DNA of 64,000 nt from Harmothoe impar (taxonomy: Eukaryota > Annelida > Polychaeta > Phyllodocida > Polynoidae): positions 49,333,523 through 49,397,522 of the forward strand of contig OX381717.1 of assembly GCA_947462335.1 (NCBI GenBank). Reading direction: 5' to 3'. Below are positions 46,001 through 49,980 of the stretch, one piece after another. The position numbers and the translations under genes are program-made. Within the stretch, counting starts at the first letter, position 1, and each line of letters opens with the position of its first letter. The notes under the pieces were generated by a model. It saw only the letters and a list, made by a program, of their open reading frames with translations, did not search any database and had not been told where the DNA came from.

Positions 46001-46290
46001 GACCCATGTCTGTGATGAGCGACCAGAGCGACATCAGCATTGATGATGACAACAATGATGGTGATGACGACAGTGAAGCTAATAATCATGATTCTGATGA
46101 CAGTGAAAGTAGTGGTGATTCTAATGACACTGATAGTGAAGAGAATGATTCTGATGATGATTCTAACAATGATTCTGAAGATGATTCTCATGATGTTTCT
46201 GATGATAGTGAGGAAGACAATAATGATTCCGGTTCTGATGATGATTCCGATTCTGATGATGATGATTCTCATGATGATGATTCTGATTGA
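1..46290 (+). CDS. Multi-domain type I transmembrane lectin/kringle/WSC/IgGFc-like receptor, 3' part (31 exons)
   Basis: Model built by matching splice sites and codon phase. Exons: <1-108, 18897-18914, 20161-20181, 20618-20780, 21788-21978, 22618-22641, 22932-22964, 23147-23324, 24015-24226, 24864-25109, 27912-27935, 28398-28557, 28848-29035, 30874-30891, 31432-31588, 31933-32123, 32536-32553, 34341-34480, 34841-34979, 37858-37914, 38398-38700, 38836-39026, 39654-39785, 40678-40831, 42388-42604, 43223-43424, 43702-43809, 44142-44376, 44697-44872, 45166-45314, 45786-46290. Every junction joins in frame, giving about 1551 codons to a TGA at 46288. Order: CTLDs, kringle, CTLDs, WSC, IgGFc-binding-like region, acidic motif, stalk, one membrane helix, acidic tail. 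The start codon and signal peptide lie upstream of the window. All introns are GT-AG except one GC-AG (23325). The role as a surface recognition receptor is inferred from the domains. Small exons between modules could still be missing. Confidence 0.8.
330..874 (+). repeat. 5' LTR of the Gypsy element
   Basis: 545 bp, starts TGTAAC and ends CTACA. It contains TATATAA at 606-612 (candidate core promoter) and AATAAA at 789-794 (candidate polyadenylation signal). It matches the 3' LTR except at about five scattered substitutions, near 630-635, 680, 740 and 812. Several copies of the short motif ACCGTCGGT or its relatives occur here and also in the accessory ORF region. Confidence 0.93.
606..612 (+). 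promoter_or_regulatory. TATA box of the 5' LTR
   Basis: TATATAA inside the LTR, about 180 bp before the AATAAA, the usual spacing for a U3 promoter and R-region polyadenylation signal. Inferred from sequence only. Confidence 0.55.
876..889 (+). other. Primer-binding site of the Gypsy element
   Basis: TGGTGCCGTGACCA starts one base after the 5' LTR. It begins TGG, complementary to a tRNA 3' CCA end, as expected of a minus-strand primer site. The primer tRNA species cannot be named without a tRNA search. Confidence 0.65.
937..2973 (+). CDS. gag: Gag polyprotein of the Gypsy element
   Basis: 678 residues from the first ATG after the primer-binding site. The N-terminal third is acidic/Pro/Ser-rich. 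Residues about 190-285 are heptad-rich and likely coiled coil. A Pro/Thr/Val-rich linker follows. Residues about 430-610 look like a retrotransposon capsid region, with FTGSPPWRKYKVRF and later a QLLKRVQRKDEHLRSYG-like stretch. The C-terminus is Lys-rich. The ORF stops at TAA 2971 just before a zinc knuckle that is in the same frame (2995-3036). The element may therefore carry a nonsense mutation or use readthrough. Gag forms the particle that packages the element's RNA (family knowledge). Confidence 0.85.
   Translation: MDYQYDFVSSFSGRTKTPAEEREEAVQNVRFFTGKSNRGESRAALEVPGDDLSQGAIGDPIVEAFTRGEDGEQSPIPGPFDISCRRSLDSLSTNLFCPEGQKIPGRETKTLGPAAFGSTPTVADPSLDPDTSVFTDGATPTPNGMGSGGLSKKTDVATEAPGRVNPPAVEEPSSLLLDGDLLAAMGITTRKTELHELAEARKELASINQTRKLFLREVDEKKRFLLELQNEMASHKVEVDKLLHQRVSGECEVASLNTLGKDLSTQLHLARQDLASFRQVIHDLKTKLEQVPPPTTVVPPVIPVPNVYTAVTPSGVPPLVHTTVTGMTPQMGASYLQTPVCGGAFGGTATPPGYTHPSTGSTMLNQQQTLVSVPVQKPRARQGLTPVQRAKYDRNPAIEKLGTDIVPRDIDELDERYAPFNFGEIKHPDAARQKAIDIPPFTGSPPWRKYKVRFKAIVESNRWNNQQALVALKQALCNGPGEPALLAFERVKIKTLSSLEETAEWAIGKIGEHDPRTQLLKRVQRKDEHLRSYGFALHELISECYQGCRPDTPTVIQELTSRFVNGVRDTNLQAYLREKWQPDLSLADLFDHADVYDTKQAVFPSGGVSAAPSVAPKGAQVVEAATKPPKKKQPASEEVAAVMPDRDMEKMIEGLLRKHLEKSSVSTSNSGSGRRKKK
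2974..3087 (+). pseudogene. gag: Gag nucleocapsid tail with CCHC zinc knuckle, beyond an in-frame stop
   Basis: Read in the gag frame directly after the TAA at 2971, this stretch encodes CRRCQKMGHWASEC (2995-3036), a perfect CX2CX4HX4C knuckle, then ends at TGA 3085. The knuckle normally binds the packaged RNA and belongs inside gag. The stop falls in a run of Lys codons, so one A-to-T change would explain it. The pol frame is open from 3063, overlapping this tail by about 25 bases in the -1 frame. Confidence 0.75.
3063..4040 (+). pseudogene. pol: Pol N-terminal part: aspartic protease, cut off by the fold-back insertion
   Basis: The pol frame opens at 3063 after a TAA (3060) and has its first ATG at 3171. 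From that ATG, residues about 105-112 read FLVDTGASHT, the retropepsin active site, and ILGMDF near residue 175 is the usual second conserved block. The protease cleaves Gag and Pol (family knowledge). Frame relative to gag is -1, so expression by ribosomal frameshifting in 3063-3087 is likely, although the ATG at 3171 could be used. Native coding ends at 4040; residues read beyond it come from the inserted repeat and reach a stop at 4071-4073. RT resumes in the same frame at 10974. Confidence 0.85.
4035..4040. repeat. Left target-site duplication of the fold-back element
   Basis: ACGCCT here is repeated at 10968-10973 at the other end of the insertion. Both copies encode Thr-Pro in the pol frame, which marks the break point in pol. 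The match is only 6 bp, but it sits exactly where both inverted arms end. Confidence 0.7.
4291..8436 (+). repeat. Left arm: about 66 copies of a 63-bp tandem repeat
   Basis: Each unit begins GCGTTTGAGGGATAAGGGCA and ends near CACTATATA. Unit starts measured at 4291, 4354, 4417, 4482 and 4545 give periods of 63 to 65. Several diverged unit types recur in fixed order; one type (preceded by GGACTGTTATATA and followed by TGTATGGGATCTC) starts near 4978, 5356, 6361 and 6738, giving a higher-order period near 378 bp (six units). One unit-length frame is open for several units, but the resulting ORFs are repeat artefacts. Confidence 0.9.
8450..10780 (-). repeat. Right arm: about 37 copies of the same repeat in reverse orientation
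   Basis: Units read TTGCCCTTATCCCTCAAACG then CTATATAGTGATCC, the reverse complement of the left-arm unit. This arm is shorter (about 2.3 kb against 4.1 kb) and has its own unit variants, including TAGTACCACCTGTGTATCAG near 9030, 9910 and 10665. The arms meet at about 8436-8450 with essentially no spacer. Confidence 0.9.
10968..10973. repeat. Right target-site duplication of the fold-back element
   Basis: ACGCCT, identical to 4035-4040. Pol coding resumes here in the same frame as before the insertion. Confidence 0.7.
10974..14243 (+). pseudogene. pol: Pol C-terminal part: reverse transcriptase, RNase H and integrase
   Basis: Open from the insertion boundary to TAA 14241; no true ATG exists near the boundary because this is the interior of pol. 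RT contains FCTLDLQSGYWQI, MPFGLCNAPATF and the catalytic YLDD (about 11710). RNase H follows with LDTDASNTSIGA. Integrase has an HHCC zinc-binding region (about 12870-13000), then catalytic Asp in RIAVDI, Asp in HSDQGREF and Glu in DGMVERFNRT (DD35E), and a GPY/F-like region near VGDKVARF. The C-terminus adds two AT-hook-like motifs (RRGRPRK and CGRPRKK). All catalytic residues look intact, so the fold-back insertion, not decay, is the main lesion. Confidence 0.88.
14244..14690. other. Region between pol and the internal promoter; no supported gene
   Basis: About 450 bp with only short ORFs (for example 14299-14571) that I do not support. GC content rises toward the 3' side. The sequence is not obviously repeated elsewhere in the window. 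Confidence 0.5.
14697..14753 (+). promoter_or_regulatory. Candidate internal pol II promoter (inverted CCAAT, GC box, TATA)
   Basis: GATTGGCTG (inverted CCAAT box) at 14697-14705, GGGGCGGGG (Sp1-type GC box) at 14719-14727, and TATATAA at 14747-14753 lie in the expected order and spacing. A transcript starting near 14780 would have a leader of about 145 bases before the ATG at 14924. The arrangement suggests that the accessory ORFs are transcribed independently of the LTR. Inference from motifs only. Confidence 0.55.
14924..16573 (+). CDS. Accessory ORF A of the Gypsy element: basic, zinc-finger-like protein
   Basis: 549 residues, not recognised as a named family. Residues 1-100 are acidic and Gly/Pro/Thr-rich. 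A strong basic cluster near residue 110 (KRKRKPKRR) looks like a nuclear localisation signal. The central part (about 240-345) has two Cys/His groups: CPYIRC followed by HLVEKH, and a second with FRC and a spaced His pair. Both resemble C2H2 fingers with long loops. A further Lys/Arg/Ser-rich stretch lies near 410-450. It is not env-like: there is no signal peptide or membrane helix. A nuclear nucleic-acid-binding role is plausible but unproven. It overlaps the next ORF by eight bases. Confidence 0.7.
   Translation: MAACVDGKCTAPEKAVVSDGEDRVLESDTDMDTTGAPTVGAGSASVPAEPNPEGSGDVVPKTEPGLGGSNTNQEENPAGGSSPKPAGVVTKEPTVPDGDSSDGSTVRVKTKRKRKPKRRIVSSPETPATEEVAPTEADRLKAIADRVSKAEAEGWSVAESRANRRLRAKAAHVRLNLSLGDDDRKNLSLSDLVQENGKMALPPPHTTEGLDDEDWLTGDSHPIDWYLVYIRAVLEGNKPNIHKSCRSKLRYAWRNYVPGDPCPYIRCQRLKGTATAAKRWPDLLKFARHLVEKHMNVRPYLYCVSGSSSTSCPEYSDGELFRCQRRADLVRHLCDNKGVHKRTISRGVEAALKVWGCHKRVGNLQYKWRTNRLKQWNYLTEADWERLCKGAKCEQTDLGPDSEIPMPTVKKDTPPRKKDLKRGRQSSKDDTKGGRDRSRSEPAKKRVATATVTSKVDSSQTVGTVTVSSVALPPVADQLPRQERQKLGDALAIVQNSLGDEQAGQVAADYVKQYKWSQKQKKALAAQEGVSPVSDADQVEVQQLQSENG
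16566..17117 (+). CDS. Accessory ORF B of the Gypsy element: coiled-coil protein
   Basis: 183 residues, family not recognised. Residues 1-70 are rich in Glu, Leu, Arg and Gln with heptad-like spacing, so probably coiled coil. The rest is Pro/Ser/Val/Gly-rich. Its ATG (16566) lies inside the end of ORF A; the shared bases ATGGCTGA contain both the start and the TGA stop. That layout suits stop-restart translation of one bicistronic mRNA. No signal peptide or membrane segment is seen. Confidence 0.6.
   Translation: MAENASKLLQFQVSFLEKSYREQAIQEGKAWVAERTRVLAEREANLEQDHALWRATIEQLESRLTTCDAKFFRQFGLKLTEWERTGFPDLQSRLGLAARPAPPVTPVLSVHPPRYEMPFSFMAHSTRVVSGGEPTVAPSTHSAATGGALPLQVEATVVCATEAPPGESPDGEEKPSGGVPMDT
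17118..17900. other. Non-coding 3' region of the Gypsy element
   Basis: About 780 bp between accessory ORF B and the polypurine tract. It is AT-rich from about 17340 on, and no ORF was supported. Likely a 3' untranslated region. Confidence 0.5.
17903..17910 (+). other. Polypurine tract of the Gypsy element
   Basis: AAGGGGGG followed by TAG, ending directly at the 3' LTR start (17914). This is the expected plus-strand primer site. Confidence 0.75.
17914..18458 (+). repeat. 3' LTR of the Gypsy element
   Basis: 545 bp, same termini and motifs as the 5' LTR. AATAAA lies at 18373-18378. About five substitutions separate it from the 5' copy, and I saw no length difference. Confidence 0.93.
18897..20181 (+). 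CDS. Two receptor micro-exons (18 and 21 bp) forming an interdomain linker
   Basis: 18897-18914 (acceptor TTTCAG, donor GTAAGT) adds CDRGPV, completing the last Cys of the preceding CTLD. 20161-20181 adds VKTTPT-type residues. Both are flanked by phase-1 introns. Equivalent 18-24 bp exons follow the other CTLDs at 22618-22641, 30874-30891 and 32536-32553, and precede CTLD D at 27912-27935. The repeated position and phase support them despite their size. Confidence 0.7.
19649..19773. mobile_element. Short MITE, copy 1 (AACGTTATTTTACG family)
   Basis: About 125 bp with inverted ends (CCCAGCTAACAAAAA and TTTTTTGTTTACTGGG) and internal ATAACGTT repeats. A related copy lies at 44512-44668 in the opposite sense. 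The related intron at 27540-27620 lacks the insertion. No coding capacity. Confidence 0.6.
20618..21978 (+). CDS. C-type lectin domain B of the receptor (two exons)
   Basis: Exons 20618-20780 and 21788-21978 join in phase 2. The domain starts with PCVGADM and GGDCYQKN, carries a FMEARNQC helix, then TWIGLSRIADGSPW and FEDGSSTTY, and ends CAVLRSDY...VRCSS...YAC. The Cys pattern is that of a full CTLD. It has neither an EPN/QPD triplet nor a WND triplet, so calcium-dependent sugar binding is unlikely. Closest relative in the window is CTLD D. Confidence 0.85.
22618..22964 (+). CDS. Two receptor linker exons, Thr/Ser/Pro-rich
   Basis: 22618-22641 and 22932-22964, both in phase 1, add a short Thr/Ser/Ala/Pro-rich spacer (with PSTTTGP) between CTLD B and CTLD C. 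Likely an O-glycosylated flexible linker. Confidence 0.6.
23147..24226 (+). CDS. C-type lectin domain C with EPN motif
   Basis: Exons 23147-23324 and 24015-24226. The first begins with a CQSGWNPHKSSTCYW-type start and NAEQACANRGGNLATIDS. The second has WLWIGYEEPNTAWNDG, then EPN (24112-24120) and NLHWADSGC, ending FRYLCQ. EPN marks mannose-type calcium and sugar binding in CTLDs (family knowledge), and HWAD sits where WND is usual. This is the best sugar-binding candidate in the protein. Its internal intron starts with GC (AAG|GCAAGA at 23325) instead of GT. Confidence 0.88.
24600..24750. repeat. 21-bp minisatellite
   Basis: About seven copies of a unit such as CACCTGCAGGTGCAATACTGG in the intron upstream of the kringle exon. 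The unit is a multiple of 3, so it gives short open frames; not coding in the gene model. Confidence 0.8.
24864..25109 (+). CDS. Kringle domain of the receptor (single exon)
   Basis: One exon flanked by phase-1 introns encodes the complete six-cysteine kringle: GC, then YKGSLSTTSSGSLCQRW, NYCRNPDSEPGPWCY, and RFELCDIPLC. Spacing fits the family (about 80 residues). The NYCRNPD and PWCY blocks are diagnostic. Kringles are protein- or lysine-binding modules; here the ligand is unknown. Confidence 0.93.
25981..27328. mobile_element. Non-autonomous inverted-repeat element, about 1.35 kb
   Basis: The ends are near-perfect inverted repeats of about 38 bp (ATATGAAGAGTTTGGTTCC at left, reverse complement at right ending 27328). 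Inside, GCAAAACGCAATAAATCC-type motifs occur near 26140 and 26170 and in inverse orientation near 26390, 26420, 26615 and 26820. Further partial end copies lie near 26835 and 27100. No transposase is seen. It sits in the intron between the kringle and CTLD D. Confidence 0.65.
27912..27935 (+). CDS. Receptor linker micro-exon before CTLD D
   Basis: 24 bp, acceptor TGTTTCAG, donor GTAAGG, phase 1. Encodes MQRPTRT-type residues. It and its flanking introns resemble the exon at 20161-20181, as part of a duplicated module. Confidence 0.65.
28398..29035 (+). CDS. C-type lectin domain D of the receptor (two exons)
   Basis: Exons 28398-28557 and 28848-29035. Very similar to CTLD B: PCVGADLRVFG, CYQKYTNT, ARSQCLLLAV, then TWISLSRIADGSPW, FEDGSPTTYALTKW and YEYIC. 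No EPN/QPD or WND motif, so probably not a classical sugar binder. Flanking intron sequence is also related to that around CTLD B, indicating duplication of the whole genomic module. Confidence 0.85.
29290..29548. repeat. Compound microsatellite (TA)n, (GA)n, (GACA)n
   Basis: TA-rich tract at 29290-29370 followed by GA and GACA repeats to about 29548. Long apparent ORFs on both strands here are repeat artefacts. Confidence 0.95.
30874..32123 (+). CDS. Linker exon plus C-type lectin domain E of the receptor
   Basis: 30874-30891 is an 18-bp linker exon. 31432-31588 and 31933-32123 form the CTLD: VACVGDNMGIYNGQCYEK, then AEAQWIHDFG, SWLGLQRSDDSSPW, FEDGSSTTYALSAW, and a final CQD...YALC. It is more diverged than B and D and lacks EPN/WND. 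The phases match those of the other CTLDs. Confidence 0.82.
32536..32553 (+). CDS. Receptor linker micro-exon after CTLD E
   Basis: 18 bp between TTCCAG and GTAAGC, phase 1, encoding CYRGRA in the model. It supplies the last Cys of CTLD E. Same size and place as 18897-18914. Confidence 0.6.
32554..34340. other. Receptor intron, no feature recognised
   Basis: About 1.8 kb between the linker micro-exon and WSC. AT-rich, with no supported exon or clear repeat. Confidence 0.4.
34341..34979 (+). CDS. WSC domain of the receptor (two exons)
   Basis: Exons 34341-34480 and 34841-34979 encode YLGCFTDSATRDLDG, CSALCRQ, YFGLQAGVECFCGN and CNGDSSQVCGG, with the eight-Cys pattern and closing YQI of WSC domains (a putative carbohydrate-binding module, also found in polycystin-1). 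The domain looks complete. Confidence 0.92.
35891..36164. mobile_element. MITE with GGGAGTGGTCA ends and TTA duplication
   Basis: About 270 bp. Inverted ends GGGAGTGGTCATTTTTTAA and its near complement (TGACCACTCCC) are flanked by TTA. A 3-bp TTA target site is typical of Harbinger-type elements (family knowledge). The interior is G- and C-rich homopolymer. A related decayed fragment occurs near 47690-47790. Confidence 0.6.
37209..37297 (+). CDS. Candidate alternative terminal exon with hydrophobic poly-Leu C-terminus
   Basis: A very strong acceptor (long pyrimidine tract, then CACTAG) precedes this exon. Joined to the WSC exon ending at 34979 (phase 1) it stays in frame: about 29 residues including GLALPLLLLLLTTQVVSA, then TAG at 37295. 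A hydrophobic C-terminal tail of this kind would suit a GPI signal or a tail-end membrane anchor. ATTAAA at about 37680 could serve for polyadenylation. If used, it would give a short isoform lacking the IgGFc-like, transmembrane and acidic regions. No transcript evidence is available here. Confidence 0.4.
37781..37838. repeat. 58-bp perfect palindrome
   Basis: The sequence equals its own reverse complement over 58 bp, centred on TATATATA and starting ATGTTAAGTATATTATAC. A partial extra copy of the arm precedes it. It ends 19 bp before the linker exon at 37858. Confidence 0.95.
37858..37914 (+). CDS. Thr/Pro-rich linker exon of the receptor
   Basis: 57 bp, phase 1 on both sides, acceptor TTCCAG and donor GTGAGT. 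Encodes a PVPAPTTTTLPPNTT-like mucin-type spacer between WSC and the IgGFc-like region. The following intron contains about 230 bp of degenerate ACT/ACC codon-like repeats with stops, probably decayed coding repeat. Confidence 0.7.
38398..43809 (+). CDS. IgGFc-binding-like region of the receptor (seven exons)
   Basis: Exons 38398-38700, 38836-39026, 39654-39785, 40678-40831, 42388-42604, 43223-43424 and 43702-43809 encode about 435 residues. Hallmarks of the IgGFc-binding N-terminal family are seen: GNEFIFTFP near the start, AAYENMQITSDADLSG, then a GLFVTSG block and SLFPASSWGRKFAV, matching the family's ADLSG-T, hydrophobic-G and LPP-WG positions. In FCGBP-type proteins this region precedes mucin-like repeats; here it sits next to a membrane anchor. 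Assignment rests on motif memory, so moderately sure. Confidence 0.7.
39177..39271. mobile_element. Short palindromic MITE (CAGTGGGCAC ends)
   Basis: About 95 bp with inverted ends CAGTGGGCACA and TGTGCCCACTG and internal ATCAATGTTGA repeats. Located in a receptor intron. Confidence 0.65.
39951..40025. repeat. (TA)n microsatellite
   Basis: Nearly pure TA dinucleotides. Beside it (40066-40204) lies an imperfect inverted repeat with ends ATATCCTTAGGACTGCCA and TGGCAGTGCCAAGGATAT. Confidence 0.95.
41277..41930. repeat. Tandem repeat, about 145-bp unit, four to five copies
   Basis: Units share TTGAATTCCTTGGGTCCAT, AGGTATGATTATAATCAACC and TGTTGCTAGGCAGATAAAC. Copies start near 41277, 41426, 41571, 41700 and 41852. 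Intronic, non-coding. Confidence 0.85.
44142..44376 (+). CDS. Asp/Asn-rich metal-binding-like motif and Thr-rich stalk
   Basis: Begins VNEDGVDNDCDGFTDEE, then NGLDDDNDGQIDED: two acidic loops of the DxDxDG type seen in calcium-binding motifs (thrombospondin type-3 / MopE-like). Then about 45 residues rich in Thr, Pro and Glu, with repeated EPTTTVEPTT, likely an O-glycosylated stalk just before the membrane. Phase 0 in, phase 1 out. Confidence 0.75.
44512..44668. mobile_element. Short MITE, copy 2 (AACGTTATTTTACG family)
   Basis: About 157 bp with inverted ends (GCTTACCAAGTAAGCAAAAAA and the approximate complement ending GCTGGGTAAGC). Same family as 19649-19773, opposite orientation. It ends 28 bp before the transmembrane exon. 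Confidence 0.6.
44697..46290 (+). CDS. Transmembrane segment and acidic cytoplasmic tail of the receptor
   Basis: Exons 44697-44872, 45166-45314 and 45786-46290. The first carries a Thr-rich end of stalk, WMFYYGGPFVEGWYKQ, then a hydrophobic helix FFLAMFALLGLPPTLAILY: the single membrane span. The tail has a CC pair, EEDNVSDFDSDLDDPEDPW, several Tyr-containing stretches (EYADPNVY), and a final 75 residues almost wholly Asp, Ser, Asn and Glu. Stop TGA at 46288. Acidic Ser/Asp tracts are frequent casein kinase 2 targets and calcium binders (general knowledge); no signalling motif is certain. Confidence 0.85.
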
Positions 46291-47500
46291 GCAAAATTTC
46301 ACTAGCATAGTGATCTATTCTAGTGCATATCACTTACCAATATCAACCTCTGTTTTTGTCCTTTACCTTGCAGGAACTTTATTGATATAGCATAGAACCT
46401 GGACCATAATTGCCCGCTTAAGCATACCTGTGCTCATAAATTGAAAGTCACAGACACCCCTGCACTTATGAAAATAGGGAACTGCACTTCTATAAGTTAT
46501 TTCAAAGAAACATTTTTGTCTCAAATATGTCCTAGGCCTGCACTTAAACTAGACCTGTATTTATCAGAGACCTTTGTGCTTAAGCGGGCCATTATGGTGC
46601 TACATTTATAATCTTGGCTTGGCCGATTTGGAGGCCTACATAAATGTATATATCATTCTCCCTTAATTTGCACTCTGTTTAGTGTTTGAAATTTGACAAA
46701 GAGTCACAAATATCTACTGAAAATACTGCAGACAAAAATTAAGATTAAAATGAAGGCTCTGATTGATATTACAGTATGGCAAAAGTAAATAACAGTGTAC
46801 ATTAAACAAAACAAATTTACTTTAGCTGATTAATTAACTCTAGGCAGACCTCACTACTTATTTACAAGCTTTAAACTGAAATATCTGAATGTTTCTTTTA
46901 AGATTAGGATTGTTACTTTTGAGTTTGTTTGTCACAAAAAATAAGAGAGTCTGATTTTGGATTTCAGTTTGATTATTATGCATATTTATTCGGATTGTAT
47001 TACAGAGGAATGTAGTGCAGCACTAGATATCTTTCTAACTTATTTTTCTAACATGCAAAAGACAGATACTATAGAGTATTTACTGATAAGATTAGAGGCA
47101 GTAACATGTTAAAGCTAGTGACTCTGATTCATATTATGAATAGATGGTTATTCTGATTCAGAAGATTTTGTTTAGTACATACTGCAATGGCCTGCAGATG
47201 TCTGCAGTAACCTCTGATTTAGTACATAAGACCTGTGCTTATTTGAGATTCAATCAAAGTGCTTTATATGATGACAGAAGTTCTCTTGTTGTTTGGCACA
47301 ATATATCATATGTCCTACACATATATATTTATGTAATATACACTTTTGTTTGGATGACAATTGTTTGCACTGATTCTGTATAAAGTTTTAGCATAATATT
47401 GCTTGGTATACATTGACGCTGATAATGACAACGATGAAAATTCAAATGAAGATTCTGATTGAAATTACTGTATTCCAAGACCTAAATAAAGCACTGTGCA
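46291..47500 (+). other. 3' UTR of the receptor gene
   Basis: The first clear AATAAA after the stop is at 47485-47490. The region includes a MITE (46403-46598) and degenerate GATTCTGAT-type remnants like the acidic tail, notably 47420-47461, which ends GAAGATTCTGATTGA. Confidence 0.5.
46403..46598. mobile_element. MITE in the receptor 3' UTR
   Basis: About 196 bp with inverted ends ACCATAATTGCCCGCTTAAG and CTTAAGCGGGCCATTATGGT. No coding capacity. Confidence 0.65.
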
Positions 47501-49715
47501 TACATTCACATTGGTAGCTGTCTTTTCATAATTTGTGCTTTGATAGAGGCACCTTGAATATCCTGATAGTCTAGGCAAAGAAAACTGAAGCTGGAGAGAA
47601 ACGTACTTTGTTTGTAGTAATTTCTTATCACCCCTTGGTTTAAATTCATCACTGCTGACCAATTTTAGCCAAAGGAACATGCATGCTTTATCGCTAAAAA
47701 GGGGTGAAATTATTTCTCCCCCCCCCCCCAAAAAAAAAAATTCAAATGGCACAAATGTATTTAGTCCCCCCCTGTTGTTGAAAAATGCTACATAGTTAAG
47801 GCAGTGGTACATTAAACAAGACTGCTGCATGGTATGTTAAAGTACAGTGAATAAAAGGTATAAACAGTTTGGATCCTTAGCTGAGATACAAGCCTCAGTA
47901 AATTTTCTCTTCAATGACCCAATTTATAAATGAAAACATAACATCAGTACTATCAAAGTATTAAAGCCTGCCCTGTTTCGGCAGTAAATGTGATGGGTAT
48001 CACTTATTTGGTGAAATGTCCTCACCCTGAACCAGCCTAATATCTAGCTGTCTACAATGGGGAACAAGCCACTGAGGGAGTTTTTCCCCATTGGCGCCAC
48101 AAGTACAGGAAAACGATGCCAAAAGCCACTAAAAAGGTAAGGACAGCATGTCATATGATGCATAATGGTACAATGTTACACATACTATTCTATGTTGATC
48201 CGTTCTGTCATGTAAGATGCTATTTTCATTCAATTTTCTCTTCTTTTCACCGGTCCCTGCTCCCGCGGTGACCGATGTGTCAGTGTTCACATACTGTTTG
48301 GCTTGATTTCAATGCAAATGCTATCATAAATTTTTGTTCATAAGGTGTACACGCTATGTGTTGATTTATTTCAATATTGTTGTATGGGCAAAAGAAGTAC
48401 TACTTATGAGGCTCCTGGTATAGTGTACATACGCTTATCATGCAAAGGATAATTATCAACTCTATGTAAAGTACTTTAATGCATGGTAATTTCACCATGT
48501 GACACATAATATGTTATGTCACCTTGAACAATTTAGCAACACTTAAAGCTCTCATTATCATCATTGACAATATTTTGGAAATAACTTTACCAACAATGCA
48601 TTATTTAATGATGTGTTTATTAATATCAATACACTGGTTCAACAATACTATAGATTAATTAAATATTCATATTTTCTGCAAGATCATACATTGTTCAAAG
48701 TTAGCTATTAACTCAGTAACATTTGCTTTCAATTAGGGATGTCATTAGTATCATATATATCGATACATCACTATTTTTCATGTATCTGATAACCGAATCG
48801 ACAAATGATGGGTATCAATACACCATCATCTTGGATTCTTTTTTGGCTATATGTCACTTCTTACGGCGTGTAAATCAGACCATTGTTAAGGTTTTCAGAT
48901 ACGAAAATGTGGAGAAAAAACATTTCATTTATTTAAAACATGTCAGTTTTTACTGCATGAAAATCAGATACTTATTAAGCTTTTTAGGGAGTTATATGTG
49001 AAAAACTAATCTATATTTTATTCAAAATTTATTTTATTTTGTACTTTGTATTCTGTACCCCAAAAATACAATTTTTTTTTGGCCTAATCTACCTCATTTT
49101 GTATTATGTCTAATAACTGATATATTTGCTATATCGGCACCAAAACCATATAAAAGAAGGCTGACCTGTTACAAACTTACTATACTATATGAACAGAAGA
49201 AATATTCCTTTTAGTAATTTCAAATGACTGACATTGAAACGAAAAGATACATAATATAAAATTTGCAAACTGCCTCTAGCTAACCAACTTGTAGCTGCTA
49301 CGTTCTTGTCAGTGAATCATCCTCTTCAAATATAAGTCTTCTAACCGAATGAAGATACATGACGGAAATTCTTAACATACTTCAACTGCAAACATATTTC
49401 AGTGAAATGCCAAATTTACCAAGCTTTCATTTAGTAATATAGTTTCATTATAACACATGTAGAGGTAAACTAGCTCATGGTTTCAGTCCCTTTTTAGGAT
49501 TACGGTCGAAATGCCACCATTGCAGCTGAAAGCACTGATTTGCAGTTGCTGATTGACTCATGGGCCTCAGAAGGGAGGTCAGGCATAGGGACTGACCTTA
49601 TCCTACTGCCTTCCTCTGGGACTGTCCAGTGCAAGCAGACATCTCTTGTATCCCCTCCCAATGGGTAGCCACGACTTGTGTACAAATACACACTGTAACC
49701 TTGGACACATTCAGT
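47501..49715. other. Intergenic region, little recognised
   Basis: AT-rich. Contains a decayed copy of the G/C-homopolymer MITE near 47690-47790 and one possible small coding exon (48057-48136). Otherwise nothing supported. Confidence 0.4.
48057..48136 (+). CDS. Possible first coding exon, 27 residues, of an unknown gene
   Basis: ATG in a good context (ACAATGG), then MGNKPLREFFPIGATSTG and more basic residues, ending at a strong donor (AAAAAG|GTAAGG). No following exon was found in the window on this strand. It could be a remnant of a DNA transposon gene. Confidence 0.2.
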
Positions 49716-49740
49716 CAGTGTCTCCAGCTGCCTATGCAGG

Positions 49741-49980
49741 ACGAAGAGGCCTATATCCAGCTGCCTATGGCAGGACGGAGAGGCCTATATCCAGCTGCCT
49801 ATGGCAGGACGGAGAGGCCTATATCCAGCTGCCTATGGCAGGACGGAGAGGCCTATATCCAGCTGCCTATGGCAGGACGGAGAGGCCTATATCCAGCTGC
49901 CTATGGCAGGACGGAGAGGCCTATATCCAGCTGCCTATGGCAGGACGGAGAGGCCTATCTCCGGTAGCCTAAGGCAGGAC
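49741..49980. repeat. 34-bp minisatellite at the 3' end of a BTB-kelch gene
   Basis: About seven copies of a unit containing CCTATATCCAGCTGCC then TATGGCAGGACGGAGAGG, starts at 49750, 49784 and so on. The last copy overlaps the kelch gene's final codons and stop. Several same-strand ORFs here are repeat artefacts. Confidence 0.95.

Noticed and set aside
45940..46390. Met/Ile-rich ORFs on both strands
   Set aside because: Shadows of the acidic GAT/TCT codon repeats of the receptor's last exon.
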